Below are positions 35,331 through 42,710 of a stretch of 64,000 bases of DNA, one piece after another. The position numbers were made by a program, and so were the translations under genes. The DNA is from Hymenobacter swuensis DY53 (GTDB lineage Bacteria; Bacteroidota; Bacteroidia; Cytophagales; Hymenobacteraceae): assembly GCF_000576555.1 (NCBI RefSeq), contig NZ_CP007145.1, positions 4,672,501-4,736,500 of the forward strand, read 5' to 3'. A model generated the notes under the pieces. The model was not told the DNA's origin and ran no database searches. It was given only the letters and a program-made list of their open reading frames with translations. How positions within the stretch are numbered: the first letter of the stretch is position 1; the number at the start of each line of letters is the position of its first letter.

Positions 35331-35413
35331 GAAGGCGGCCCACCGTCACTCATAAGGCGGCAGGCGGAGCAGGTTGCAGCCGCTTCCGCCACCCATGCCG
35401 CCGGGCCGCCTTC
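35331..35413. other. Nested three-stem hairpin of unknown nature
   Basis: GAAGGCGGCC (35331-35340) pairs with GGCCGCCTTC (35404-35413), 10 bp. Inside it GGCGGCA (35356-35362) pairs with TGCCGCC (35396-35402), 7 bp. Inside that GGCGGA (35363-35368) pairs with TCCGCC (35385-35390), 6 bp. It lies between convergent genes, upstream of a separate terminator, so it is not needed for termination. Confidence 0.55.
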
Positions 35414-35469
35414 GGCTTGTTATTCCGATGCGGAGCTATTCCGCTTCCCTTTTATACTTTCATGAAAAG

Positions 35470-35504
35470 CAAACGGCCCCGCTGGTTAGCAGCGGGGCCG
35501 TTTG
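35470..35504. terminator. Bidirectional terminator
   Basis: CAAACGGCCCCGCTG (35470-35484) pairs perfectly over 15 bp with 35490-35504. It lies between the convergent VWA and outer-membrane protein genes. Confidence 0.85.
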
Positions 35505-35531
35505 TGTTATTTATAAGGTACTTAAAACCCT

Positions 35532-36311
35532 CTAAAAAGAGTAGTTAACGGAAGCTTTGATGACGCGGTTCTGGGCGTCGAAGTTATTGTTTTTGTCCAG
35601 GGACGACAAGCCGTAGTCGTAGCCGGCGCTCAGGCCCAGGCCGTTCTGGAATTGGTAGCCCAGGCCGCCTACTACCCCGAAGTCAACGGTGCGTAGCTGG
35701 TTTTTTACGTCGAAATCGGTATTGAAGGCGTTGAAGCCCAAGGCACCGGCCTGCACGCGGGCCTTACCCGAGAGCAGCACCGAGGCCTGCGGACCAGCGT
35801 ACACGTACAGCCCATCGGTTAGGTAGGCCTTGGCCAGCACCGGAATATCGAGGTAGGCCAAGCGGCCGGTGGCAGTTACTTTGGCGTTCAGGAAATCAAA
35901 CTGCTCCAGCGGAATGCGGCCGTTGAGCACCGTACCTTTCTCGGAGTAGCCAATGCCGGGCTCAATGGCGAAACGTGGGCCCAGGGGCAGCGTGGCGTAG
36001 AGGCCGGCGTAGAAACCGGGCTTCATTTCCTGGGTAACGGCCCCGTTAGTGTACTCCGCCAGGTCGTTGAAGGTACTCACCGCGTCGCCCGATACATCGG
36101 CCACGTTTACCCCCGCCCGCACCCCGAACTGTACGCCCCCGGTGGCCGGAGTCGACGAGTACGACGAGGTGGAACGCACGGGACGGGCTTGGGCCGGGCC
36201 GGTATACTTCGGTACGCGGTGGGTGGTTACCTGGGCCTCAGCCGCCGTGGAGAAAGCCGAAAACAAAAGGGTAGCCGCGGCCAGGCGGCCGAAAAGTCGC
36301 TTCGTATTCAT
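35532..36311 (-). CDS. Porin-family outer-membrane beta-barrel protein
   Basis: The start is set at 36311 (MNTKRLFGRLAAATLLFSAF); 41 upstream codons are dropped. 259 residues. Signal peptide to about residue 27 (AEAQ). A Ser/Thr-rich segment is followed by an 8-strand barrel with the usual pattern (GVQFGVRAGVNVADVSG, GFYAGLYATLPLGPRFAIEPGIGYSEKG, ending VIKASVNYSF with the terminal aromatic). Typical of the opacity-like porin family in this phylum. Ligand unknown. Confidence 0.85.
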   Translation of the reverse strand: MNTKRLFGRLAAATLLFSAFSTAAEAQVTTHRVPKYTGPAQARPVRSTSSYSSTPATGGVQFGVRAGVNVADVSGDAVSTFNDLAEYTNGAVTQEMKPGFYAGLYATLPLGPRFAIEPGIGYSEKGTVLNGRIPLEQFDFLNAKVTATGRLAYLDIPVLAKAYLTDGLYVYAGPQASVLLSGKARVQAGALGFNAFNTDFDVKNQLRTVDFGVVGGLGYQFQNGLGLSAGYDYGLSSLDKNNNFDAQNRVIKASVNYSF

Positions 36312-36463
36312 GGTCAGGAAGTTTTGGAAGGAGGAAGCCGGCCGCCGCGTTTGCGCAAGGTGGGCTGCCGGTGCTGACAGGTAATATTTCAAAACCGTGC
36401 CAGTTTTTTGCGTTGCTGCTCCAGCAACCCTCACTAATCCTCACTTCAGGCTTGGAAAGGGTA

Positions 36464-37660
36464 TTATTTCGACTCCGCCAAGCCTTTCTCGATGAGTTGC
36501 AACGCCGGATTATCGGGCTTCATTACCGTGGTCAGCTGCTTTTTGGCTGCCAGGAAGTGCGGCCGGGCCTGTTGGGGCCGCTTGAGCTGCATGTTCAGGA
36601 TGGCCACGTAGAAATGCAGCAGGCCCTGGGGCACCGCCTCTTTAGGCGCGGTGGACAGTTGGCTGCTGAAAAATGCCTCGGCCTCAGCCCACTGATTATT
36701 GGTCTGGTAGATGTCCATGATGTCGTTGAACATCTGGTCATCAGCCGGATTCAGCTGGTAAAGCCTGGTAGCCCAGGAGGCAGCCTCCGCTGAGTGGGCT
36801 GCCACGGCCAACCCCAGCAAGCCCCGTATCGAGGGATAATCGGTGGGGTTCAGGGCCAGGCTTTGCTGGTAAGCGACTTTGGCTTCGACGGGCTTTTGTT
36901 GCTGTTCGTACAGCATGCCCAGCAGGCGGGCGGCATCGGCTTGGCGGCGGGGCTCGGCAGCGTACAGGTCGTAGGCAGTTGTGGCGTGTGGCAGGCCTTC
37001 AGCCGATTTTTTCAGCAGCCACAGCGCGTACGCCAGGTTGTAGTGCGAGTTCGGGTAATCGGCCTTAAGGGCTACCGACTTCTCAAAAGCCACCGAGGCA
37101 GCGGCGGGTTGGTCACGCAGCAGTTGCGCGTAGCCCACTCCGAAGTAGGAGCTATAGTCGGCCTGCCCGTGGGCGTGGGCCGCGTTGTAGTAGCGCAGCA
37201 CCAGATCCAGCTTCTGCTCCTCGGACTTATCCTGCTCCCCGCACCCGCACGAAAGCACCGCGTACCAATAGTCGCCGAGGCCTTTGCTGAGGGCGTAGTT
37301 GGCGGGGTACTTCCGTTGCAGGCGGTTGAGTTCCAGCGGCAGGTTCAGCAGGTGCATGGAGTAGTCGCCCTCTTTGCCGCGGAGCTGCTCCACGGTTTCG
37401 GTGGGCTTGAGGTTGCGCAGGCCAAAGCCCTGAAAGTTCAGACTGATGAGGTAGTTATCCAGCAAGAGCTTTTCCTTAGCCAACAGCACTTCGGGCAACT
37501 GATTTTTGGGGTCAGCCTTGTCCAGTACCTCAAAGGCCGATTGGTATTTTTTCTCCTGCGTAAGTTGGGCGGCCTGAGCCAGGTCCGAAGCAACCGGTGT
37601 CTGGGCCAGGCCCGGTCGCACTGTCAGAGCCAATACGGCAAGTGGCAGATAAAAACGCAT
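36464..37660 (-). CDS. Secreted TPR-repeat protein (paralogue of the one at 42711)
   Basis: A 398-residue protein. Signal peptide MRFYLPLAVLALTVRPGLAQ. At least five TPR-like helical pairs, including NSHYNLAYALWLLKKSAEG and KVAYQQSLALNPTDYPSI. The N-terminal half is closely matched by the 261-residue protein at 42711-43496: both have FRNLK, a GDY block with a C-x-C pair (CGC here, CDC there) and AHAHGQxDYxSYF. Periplasmic or surface scaffold; partners unknown. It is divergent from the aromatic operon leader. Confidence 0.8.
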   Translation of the reverse strand: MRFYLPLAVLALTVRPGLAQTPVASDLAQAAQLTQEKKYQSAFEVLDKADPKNQLPEVLLAKEKLLLDNYLISLNFQGFGLRNLKPTETVEQLRGKEGDYSMHLLNLPLELNRLQRKYPANYALSKGLGDYWYAVLSCGCGEQDKSEEQKLDLVLRYYNAAHAHGQADYSSYFGVGYAQLLRDQPAAASVAFEKSVALKADYPNSHYNLAYALWLLKKSAEGLPHATTAYDLYAAEPRRQADAARLLGMLYEQQQKPVEAKVAYQQSLALNPTDYPSIRGLLGLAVAAHSAEAASWATRLYQLNPADDQMFNDIMDIYQTNNQWAEAEAFFSSQLSTAPKEAVPQGLLHFYVAILNMQLKRPQQARPHFLAAKKQLTTVMKPDNPALQLIEKGLAESK

Positions 37661-37761
37661 CTATCAATGAGTTATCAGATTGAGAACAGGGCGCGGATAC
37701 GGGGTCGGCAACCAAGCGGAAAGATGCAGGTTTTCCCACAAAATCTACTGACAAACAAACA

Positions 37762-37793
37762 GTTGTTCGGGCGTTTTTTGCATTTTTTATTTG
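37762..37793 (+). promoter_or_regulatory. Candidate promoter of the aromatic amino acid operon
   Basis: GTTG (37762-37765), a 20-base spacer, and TTTATTTG (37786-37793), one mismatch from TAnnTTTG, predict a start near 37800, about 45 bases before the first leader peptide. Confidence 0.4.
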
Positions 37794-37844
37794 GAATTTC
37801 CGGCGACCGGTCCCACCTTGCCGCCGTTAAAACGCCCGACACGC

Positions 37845-37904
37845 ATGGCTCAGCCCACGGCCCGCTTCTTTTTTAGCTATTACTTCTACTACGCCACCAC
37901 GTAG
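37845..37904 (+). CDS. Leader peptide 1 of the aromatic operon (Phe/Tyr attenuator)
   Basis: A 19-codon ORF encoding MAQPTARFFFSYYFYYATT. Eight of the nine residues 8-16 are Phe or Tyr (four each), the hallmark of ribosome-mediated attenuation by charged tRNA supply. Phe and Tyr are both end products of the downstream operon. The stop codon TAG (37902-37904) abuts the antiterminator segment, and a terminator follows 40 bases later. A small 6-bp hairpin (ACTACG 37888-37893 with CGTAGT 37900-37905) could be the 1:2 pause stem. No Shine-Dalgarno is seen, which is normal in this phylum. Confidence 0.75.
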   Translation: MAQPTARFFFSYYFYYATT

Positions 37905-37957
37905 TCGAGCGGCCTCCCTGTAGCCTTCCTAACCCGAACTCTTCAGCGCCTCTCGAC
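37904..37957 (+). promoter_or_regulatory. Antiterminator of attenuator 1
   Basis: GTCGAGCGGC (37904-37913, starting at the last base of the leader stop codon) pairs with GCCTCTCGAC (37948-37957), 9 of 10 positions. The second segment overlaps the 5' arm of terminator 1, so the two structures exclude each other. A ribosome stalled on the Phe/Tyr codons leaves 37904-37913 free; a ribosome at the stop codon covers it. Confidence 0.7.
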
Positions 37958-37979
37958 AACTTCGGGAGGCGCTTTTTTT
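37945..37979 (+). terminator. Attenuator terminator 1
   Basis: AGCGCCTCTCGA (37945-37956) pairs with TCGGGAGGCGCT (37962-37973), 12 bp with one G-U, loop CAACT, followed by seven T residues. Confidence 0.85.
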
Positions 37980-37996
37980 ACGCTCAATCTGCCCTG

Positions 37997-38077
37997 ATGC
38001 CCGCTTGCAGCTTCTTTTATTACGGCTACTGCTACTTCTTCTTTCTGAAGAGGCCGGGCCCGGTTTGCCGAAGCTGA
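37997..38077 (+). CDS. Leader peptide 2 of the aromatic operon (Phe/Tyr attenuator)
   Basis: A 26-codon ORF. Residues 5-16 read SFFYYGYCYFFF: five Phe and four Tyr in twelve residues, followed by a basic tail and a TGA stop (38075-38077). It starts 18 bases after the T-tract of terminator 1, so it is translated only from transcripts that escape the first attenuator. The control codons (38012-38044) lie just upstream of the antiterminator segment 38056-38066. The same DNA in the pheA frame reads as poly-Leu, which explains the misleading upstream extension of the pheA frame. Confidence 0.78.
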   Translation: MPACSFFYYGYCYFFFLKRPGPVCRS

Positions 38078-38110
38078 CTTATCCGCAGCCATCCAGCAAA
38101 ACCAGGGCCC
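38056..38110 (+). promoter_or_regulatory. Antiterminator of attenuator 2
   Basis: GGGCCCGGTTT (38056-38066) pairs over 11 bp with AAACC plus GGGCCC (38099-38110), with one bulged A (38104). The second segment overlaps the 5' arm of terminator 2. The first segment begins 11 bases past the last Phe codon and ends 8 bases before the leader stop codon, so a ribosome finishing the leader would mask it. Confidence 0.75.
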
Positions 38111-38132
38111 CGCACACCGGAGGCCCTTTTTT
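38104..38132 (+). terminator. Attenuator terminator 2
   Basis: AGGGCC (38104-38109) pairs with GGCCCT (38122-38127), extended by CCG/CGG across a bulged A; loop CACAC; six T residues. It ends 22 bases before the pheA start codon. Confidence 0.8.
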
Positions 38133-38154
38133 AGTGTCTTTTTCAGTTCACAGT

Positions 38155-38991
38155 ATGCTTCCCATCGTCGCCATTCAAGGATTTGAAGGTTGTTTCCACC
38201 AGATTGCCGCCCGCCGCCATTTCGGGCCGCAGGTGGCGGTGTTGCCCTGCGCTACGTTTGGGGAAGTAGTGCGGAGCGTTGTGAGCGGAGCAGCCGGCGC
38301 GGCGGTTATGGCCATCGAGAACTCCATTGCCGGCAGCATTCTGCCTAACTACACGCTGCTGCGCAAGGCCGGCCTGCGGGTGGTGGGCGAGGTGTACCTG
38401 CACATCCGGCAGCACCTGATGGCCCTGCCGGGGCAGCAGCTACTGGATATTAAGGAGGTACATTCCCACCCGATGGCGTTGCTGCAGTGCGCCGACTACC
38501 TGGGGCAATACCCGCACTGGAAGCTGGTGGAAACCGAGGATACGGCCCTGAGCGCCCAGCGCATCCGGGAACAGCTGCGGCCGGGCGTGGCGGCCGTAGC
38601 AGGCCAGCTTGCCGCTGAGCTGTTCGACCTGGATATTGTGGCGGGCGACATTCATGAGGAACAGCATAACTACACCCGTTTTCTGGTGCTAATGCGGGCT
38701 GAGGATGCCCCACTGCAACACCACCCCACAAAAGCTTCGCTGTACTTTGAAGCCCCGCACGCCATCGGCAGCCTGGCCCGCATCCTGACGGCCGTGGCCG
38801 GGCAGGGTGTTAATCTGAGCAAGTTGCAGTCGTGTCCGCAACCGGGCCGTACGTGGCACTACTTCTTCCACGCCGACCTGGAATTCGACGCGCCGACGCA
38901 GCTTGCCGCCACGCTGGATGCCTTGGTTCCGCTCACGGAAGGCCTGCAACTGCTGGGCACATATAAGGGAGAAGTGAGTTATGAGAGATGA
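38155..38991 (+). CDS. pheA: Prephenate dehydratase
   Basis: The start is set at 38155 (MLPIVAIQGFEGCFHQIA), the family N-terminus; the 50 in-frame codons upstream overlap leader peptide 2 and terminator 2. 278 residues. Dehydratase domain 1-185 with AIENSIAGS, EVHSHPMALLQC and the catalytic TRF motif (NYTRFLVL). ACT domain about 195-275 (SLARILTAVAGQGVNLSKLQSCP), which normally gives Phe feedback inhibition. It makes phenylpyruvate from prephenate. First gene of the operon, behind two tandem attenuators. Confidence 0.95.
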   Translation: MLPIVAIQGFEGCFHQIAARRHFGPQVAVLPCATFGEVVRSVVSGAAGAAVMAIENSIAGSILPNYTLLRKAGLRVVGEVYLHIRQHLMALPGQQLLDIKEVHSHPMALLQCADYLGQYPHWKLVETEDTALSAQRIREQLRPGVAAVAGQLAAELFDLDIVAGDIHEEQHNYTRFLVLMRAEDAPLQHHPTKASLYFEAPHAIGSLARILTAVAGQGVNLSKLQSCPQPGRTWHYFFHADLEFDAPTQLAATLDALVPLTEGLQLLGTYKGEVSYER

Positions 38992-39103
38992 ATGCTGAAT
39001 TGAATGGGTTGTAAAACTCCTTCCACCCGGACCAGCTCCGGATTCGCACTTCATCACCCCTCTCCTCCCTCCCCAACTCAATACTCCTAATTCAACTTTC
39101 ATC

Positions 39104-40267
39104 ATGCACGTTGCCAGCCGCCTTCAGCATATTCAGGAATACTACTTCTCGCAGAAGCTGCGCGAGATTGAGGGCCTGAACAAAGCGGGGGCCCAGATCA
39201 TCAACCTGGGCATCGGCAGCCCCGATATGCCGCCGCACCCGAACGTAATTGCGGCCCTGACGGCCGCCGCTCAGCAGCCCAACACCCACGCCTACCAGGG
39301 TTACAAGGGCGTGCCGGCCCTGCGCCAGGCCATGGCCGGCTGGTACCAGCGGCAATACGGCGTAGAGTTGAACCCCGACACGGAAATTCTGCCCCTGCTG
39401 GGCTCCAAGGAAGGCATCATCCACATCAGCATGACGCTGCTGGAGGCCGGCGACGAGGTGCTGATTCCGAACCCGGGCTACCCCGCCTACCGGGCCGCCG
39501 CCCACCTGAGCGGGGCCACGCCCCTCGACTACGACCTGACCGAAGAAAACAACTGGCTGCCCGACCTGGACGCGCTGGCCCGCCGCGACCTGAGCCGGGT
39601 GAAGCTCATGTGGGTGAACTACCCGCATATGCCCACCGGCACGCCCCCTCCGGCCGGCTTCTTCGAGCGGCTGGTAGCTTTTGCCGCCGCCCACGATATC
39701 CTGCTGGTCCACGACAACCCGTACAGCTTCATCCTGAACACCGAGCCGCCCCGCAGCCTGCTGGCGGTACCGGGGGCGCGGGCGGTGGCCCTGGAGCTGA
39801 ATTCCCTGAGCAAGTCGCACAACATGGCGGGCTGGCGGGTGGGTCTGCTGGCCGGCCGCGCCGACGTGCTCCAGGACGTGCTGCGCTTCAAGAGCAACCT
39901 CGACTCGGGAATGTTTCTGCCGGTGCAGCTGGCCGCCGTGGAAGCCCTGAACCTGGACGCCAGCTGGTACGCGGAACTCAACGCCCACTACCGCGCCCGG
40001 CGCACTTTGGTGCTGGAGTTGCTGAAGCTGCTGAAATGCACCGTGGCCCCCAACCAGGTAGGCCTGTTTGTGTGGGCGAAAGTGCCAGCACAGTACCCCG
40101 ACGCTTACGCCCTCAGCGACGAGGTGCTGCGGGCGGCCCGGGTGTTTCTGACGCCGGGCGGCATCTTTGGCAGCAATGGCAACGGCTACATTCGCCTCAG
40201 CCTATGCCAGCCGGTGGAGGTGCTGCAGCAAGCCCTGGCGCGCGTACGAGAGTCTACCGGGCAGTAA
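39104..40267 (+). CDS. PLP-dependent aminotransferase, class I/II
   Basis: A 387-residue protein. Fold type I: GIGSPDMPPHPNV, YQGYKGVPALRQAMAGWY, NPGYPAYRAA, and the Schiff-base Lys in NSLSKSHNMAGWRVG (about residue 236). It resembles aspartate/LL-diaminopimelate-type aminotransferases. Its place between pheA and tyrA points to transamination of phenylpyruvate and 4-hydroxyphenylpyruvate (or prephenate) as the last step to Phe and Tyr. The 112-base gap after pheA holds no strong structure. Confidence 0.88.
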   Translation: MHVASRLQHIQEYYFSQKLREIEGLNKAGAQIINLGIGSPDMPPHPNVIAALTAAAQQPNTHAYQGYKGVPALRQAMAGWYQRQYGVELNPDTEILPLLGSKEGIIHISMTLLEAGDEVLIPNPGYPAYRAAAHLSGATPLDYDLTEENNWLPDLDALARRDLSRVKLMWVNYPHMPTGTPPPAGFFERLVAFAAAHDILLVHDNPYSFILNTEPPRSLLAVPGARAVALELNSLSKSHNMAGWRVGLLAGRADVLQDVLRFKSNLDSGMFLPVQLAAVEALNLDASWYAELNAHYRARRTLVLELLKLLKCTVAPNQVGLFVWAKVPAQYPDAYALSDEVLRAARVFLTPGGIFGSNGNGYIRLSLCQPVEVLQQALARVRESTGQ

Positions 40268-40274
40268 AACAGAA

Positions 40275-40304
40275 CGTCATTCCGAGCTTGACAAGGAATG
40301 ACAT
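40275..40304. repeat. Family A remnant
   Basis: CGTCATTCCGAGCTTGACAA followed directly by GGAATGACATTC: the outer ends of a family A element with the centre deleted. Confidence 0.65.
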
Positions 40305-40361
40305 TCTAATAACATCCTCCACGCATTCCATCACATTTCGCACATTCCACCGCTTCACCTA

Positions 40362-41207
40362 ATGGTAGTTACCATCATCGGAATTGGCCTGATTGGCGGG
40401 TCGCTGGCTTTGAGCCTGAAGGAAACCGGCCTGGCCCACCACATCATTGGGGTGGACCGCAGCCCGGACAACCAGCGGCAGGCCGTGGCCCTGGGCCTGA
40501 TTGATGAGCCGGCCCAGGACCTGACTGAGGCCGTGCAGCGTGCCGACCTAGTGGTTGTGGCCGTACCCATGGATGCCATGCTCACGGTGCTGCCCCTGGT
40601 GCTCGACGCAGCTACCGACCGCCAGACGGTTATCGACGTAGGCTCCACCAAGGCCCTGCTGCTGCAGGCCGTGGAGCACCACCCACAGCGCAGCCGCTTC
40701 GTGGCGGTGCACCCGATGGCTGGCACCGAGTACTCAGGCCCCTCGGCGGCGCTGCCGGGTCTGTTCCGGGATAAGACGCTGGTAATCTGTGACGCTCCGC
40801 GCAGCGCCCCCGACGCCGTGGCCCGGGTGGAGGCTGTATTCGGGCGACTGGCCATGCGGCTGGTGTACATGGATGCCACCGCCCACGACCTGCACACGGC
40901 CTACATTTCGCACATTTCGCACATCACCTCCTTTGCCCTGGCCCTCACGGTACTGGAAAAGGAAAAGGAAGACGAGCAGATTTTTGCCCTCGCCAGCGGT
41001 GGTTTCGAGTCGACGGTACGTTTGGCCAAAAGCTCGCCCGATATGTGGGTGCCCATCTTCCGTCAGAACCGCGAGAACGTGCTGGATGTATTGGATGAGC
41101 ACATTCACCAACTCCAGCACCTGCGCGAGCTGCTGCACCAGGAAAACTACCCCGCCGTGTACCAGCAAATTCAGCAGGCCAACCTCATCAAGAAAATTCT
41201 GAAATGA
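40362..41207 (+). CDS. tyrA: Prephenate dehydrogenase
   Basis: A 281-residue protein. NAD-binding GIGLIGGSLALSLKE near the N-terminus, DVGSTKALL, the substrate-binding His in VHPMAGTEYSG, and the helical dimer domain with HDLHTAYISHISHITSFALA. It oxidatively decarboxylates prephenate to 4-hydroxyphenylpyruvate for Tyr. No ACT domain is visible, so feedback control may rest elsewhere (PheA ACT, attenuation). Confidence 0.94.
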   Translation: MVVTIIGIGLIGGSLALSLKETGLAHHIIGVDRSPDNQRQAVALGLIDEPAQDLTEAVQRADLVVVAVPMDAMLTVLPLVLDAATDRQTVIDVGSTKALLLQAVEHHPQRSRFVAVHPMAGTEYSGPSAALPGLFRDKTLVICDAPRSAPDAVARVEAVFGRLAMRLVYMDATAHDLHTAYISHISHITSFALALTVLEKEKEDEQIFALASGGFESTVRLAKSSPDMWVPIFRQNRENVLDVLDEHIHQLQHLRELLHQENYPAVYQQIQQANLIKKILK

Positions 41208-41212
41208 GAACC

Positions 41213-41315
41213 CTGTAGAGACGCGACGCTTCGCGTCTCCCGCCAGAACAACCAGGACCGCGCTACATATGCAACCCCAACCCACGCCAAGACGCGGAGT
41301 GTCGCGTCTCTACAG
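41213..41315. repeat. Family C inverted repeat (CTGTAGAGACGCGAC ends), with a family A half next to it
   Basis: CTGTAGAGACGCGAC (41213-41227) is exactly complementary to GTCGCGTCTCTACAG (41301-41315). Each arm is itself partly palindromic (GACGCGACGCTTCGCGTC). Immediately after it, 41316-41338 resembles the right half of a family A element. Located inside the operon, between tyrA and the DAHP synthase gene. Confidence 0.75.
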
Positions 41316-41396
41316 CTAACGTCAGCCCGCGAGATTCCACTCTCCTATCGGCATGATGTTCCTTTTCTCCTCTTCATCTCGACACACAACATACGC

Positions 41397-42494
41397 ATGG
41401 AACAGCTCCTGACCTCCTCCGCCGACGCGGCCGAAAACCCCAAATTTCTCAAGAAAAAGCCGCTTATCATCTCCGGTCCTTGTTCGGCTGAAACCGAAGA
41501 ACAGCTCATTGCCACCTGCACCCAGCTGGCCGCCACCGGCAAGGTGGATATGCTGCGGGCCGGCATCTGGAAGCCGCGCACCAAGCCGGGCCTGTTCGAG
41601 GGCATAGGGACCAAGGGCCTGCCGTGGCTGCAAAAGGCCAAGCAGCTCACCGGCCTGCCCACTACCGTGGAGGTGGCCACGCCCAAACACGTAGAGGATG
41701 CTCTGGCCTTCGACGTGGACGTACTCTGGATTGGGGCCCGCACCACGGTAAACCCCTTCTCAGTGCAGGCCCTGGCCGATGCGCTACGGGGCGTGGACAT
41801 CCCAGTGTTCATCAAAAACCCCGTGCACCCCGACCTGGAATTGTGGATGGGCGCGGTGGAACGGCTGCAGAAAACCGGCAACCAGAAAATTGGGCTGATT
41901 CACCGAGGCTTCGCCAGCTACGGCAACACGGAATTCCGCAACGCGCCCATGTGGCATTTGCCCATTGAGATGAAGCGCCGCCTACCCGAGCTGCCTATCA
42001 TCTGCGACCCAAGCCACATCTGCGGCAACCGCACCGGCTTGGCTGCCGTGGCCCAGAAAAGCATCGACCTGGATTTCGACGGGCTGATGCTGGAGTCGCA
42101 CATTGACCCCGACAACGCCTGGAGCGACGCCAAGCAGCAGGTGACGCCCCAGCGCCTGGCCGAGCTGCTCGACGGCCTGACCTGGCGCCATGAAACCACC
42201 GACCAGCAGGAGTTCCTTAACAAGCTCAGCCAGCTCCGCGCCCAGATCAACCAGCTCGACGAAGAGATTCTGCACCTGCTGGGCCGCCGCATGCAGGTGG
42301 CCGAGAGCATCGGCAGCTACAAAAAGGAGAATAACATCACCATTCTGCAGGCCAGCCGCTGGAACGAAATCCTGGAGCACGGCATCCAGCAGGGCCAGCG
42401 CCTGGGCCTGACGGAAGACTTCATCCTCAAGTACTTCGACGCCGTCCACTTGGAATCCATCAACCGCCAGAACCGCGTGATGAATCAGAAGTAG
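41397..42494 (+). CDS. Bifunctional DAHP synthase / chorismate mutase
   Basis: A 365-residue protein. DAHP synthase of the KDO8P-synthase-like type at about residues 15-260 (PLIISGPCSAETEEQ, GIWKPRTKPGLFEGIG, VKNP-like FIKNPVHPD, CDPSHICGNR). Chorismate mutase of the AroQ type at about 270-355 (LRAQINQLDEEILHLLGRRMQVAESIGSYKKENN). The mutase is C-terminal, as usual in Bacteroidota. It catalyses the first step of the shikimate route and the branch step to prephenate, so the operon controls both entry to and exit from the aromatic pathway. Last gene of the operon. Confidence 0.95.
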   Translation: MEQLLTSSADAAENPKFLKKKPLIISGPCSAETEEQLIATCTQLAATGKVDMLRAGIWKPRTKPGLFEGIGTKGLPWLQKAKQLTGLPTTVEVATPKHVEDALAFDVDVLWIGARTTVNPFSVQALADALRGVDIPVFIKNPVHPDLELWMGAVERLQKTGNQKIGLIHRGFASYGNTEFRNAPMWHLPIEMKRRLPELPIICDPSHICGNRTGLAAVAQKSIDLDFDGLMLESHIDPDNAWSDAKQQVTPQRLAELLDGLTWRHETTDQQEFLNKLSQLRAQINQLDEEILHLLGRRMQVAESIGSYKKENNITILQASRWNEILEHGIQQGQRLGLTEDFILKYFDAVHLESINRQNRVMNQK

Positions 42495-42515
42495 CTTGTT
42501 GAATGGATGGGTGAA

Positions 42516-42677
42516 CGGTCATTGCGAGGCGCAGCCGAAGCAATCCGTCCTTCACGCAGTCAAAAGCCCTGATAAAACACAAAGCCCCTGACGTATGGAC
42601 GCCAGGGGCTTTTTAGTAGGTCGAAGGTAGGAGCTTCGTGAAGGACGGATTGCTTCGGCTGCGCCTCGCAATGACCG
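42516..42677. repeat. Family B terminator-bearing palindromic element
   Basis: Arms CGGTCATTGCGAGGCGCAGC and GCTGCGCCTCGCAATGACCG, inner GAAGCAATCCGTCCTTCACG/CGTGAAGGACGGATTGCTTC, and a core hairpin AAAGCCCCTGACGTATGG to GCCAGGGGCTTTTT. Pairing continues outward into GGTGAA and TTCACC and flanking GTTGAATGG/CCATTCAAC. Located between convergent genes; its core is the likely end of the aromatic operon. Confidence 0.92.
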
Positions 42678-42710
42678 TTCACCCATTCAACAATCCACCC
42701 ATCCACCCAT

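Larger units (their letters stand above)
35185..35531. other. Convergent intergenic region with a nested hairpin element
   Basis: 347 bases. It holds the nested stem structure at 35331-35413 and the terminator at 35470-35504. The first 140 bases show nothing recognisable. Confidence 0.5.

Noticed and set aside
38005..38154. In-frame N-terminal extension of prephenate dehydratase beginning with a poly-Leu stretch
   Set aside because: The Leu run is the shifted-frame reading of leader peptide 2, and the extension spans a terminator. The family N-terminus is at 38155.
8377..42677. CRISPR array
   Set aside because: The repeats are large palindromes scattered singly between genes, with no regular short spacing and no cas genes.
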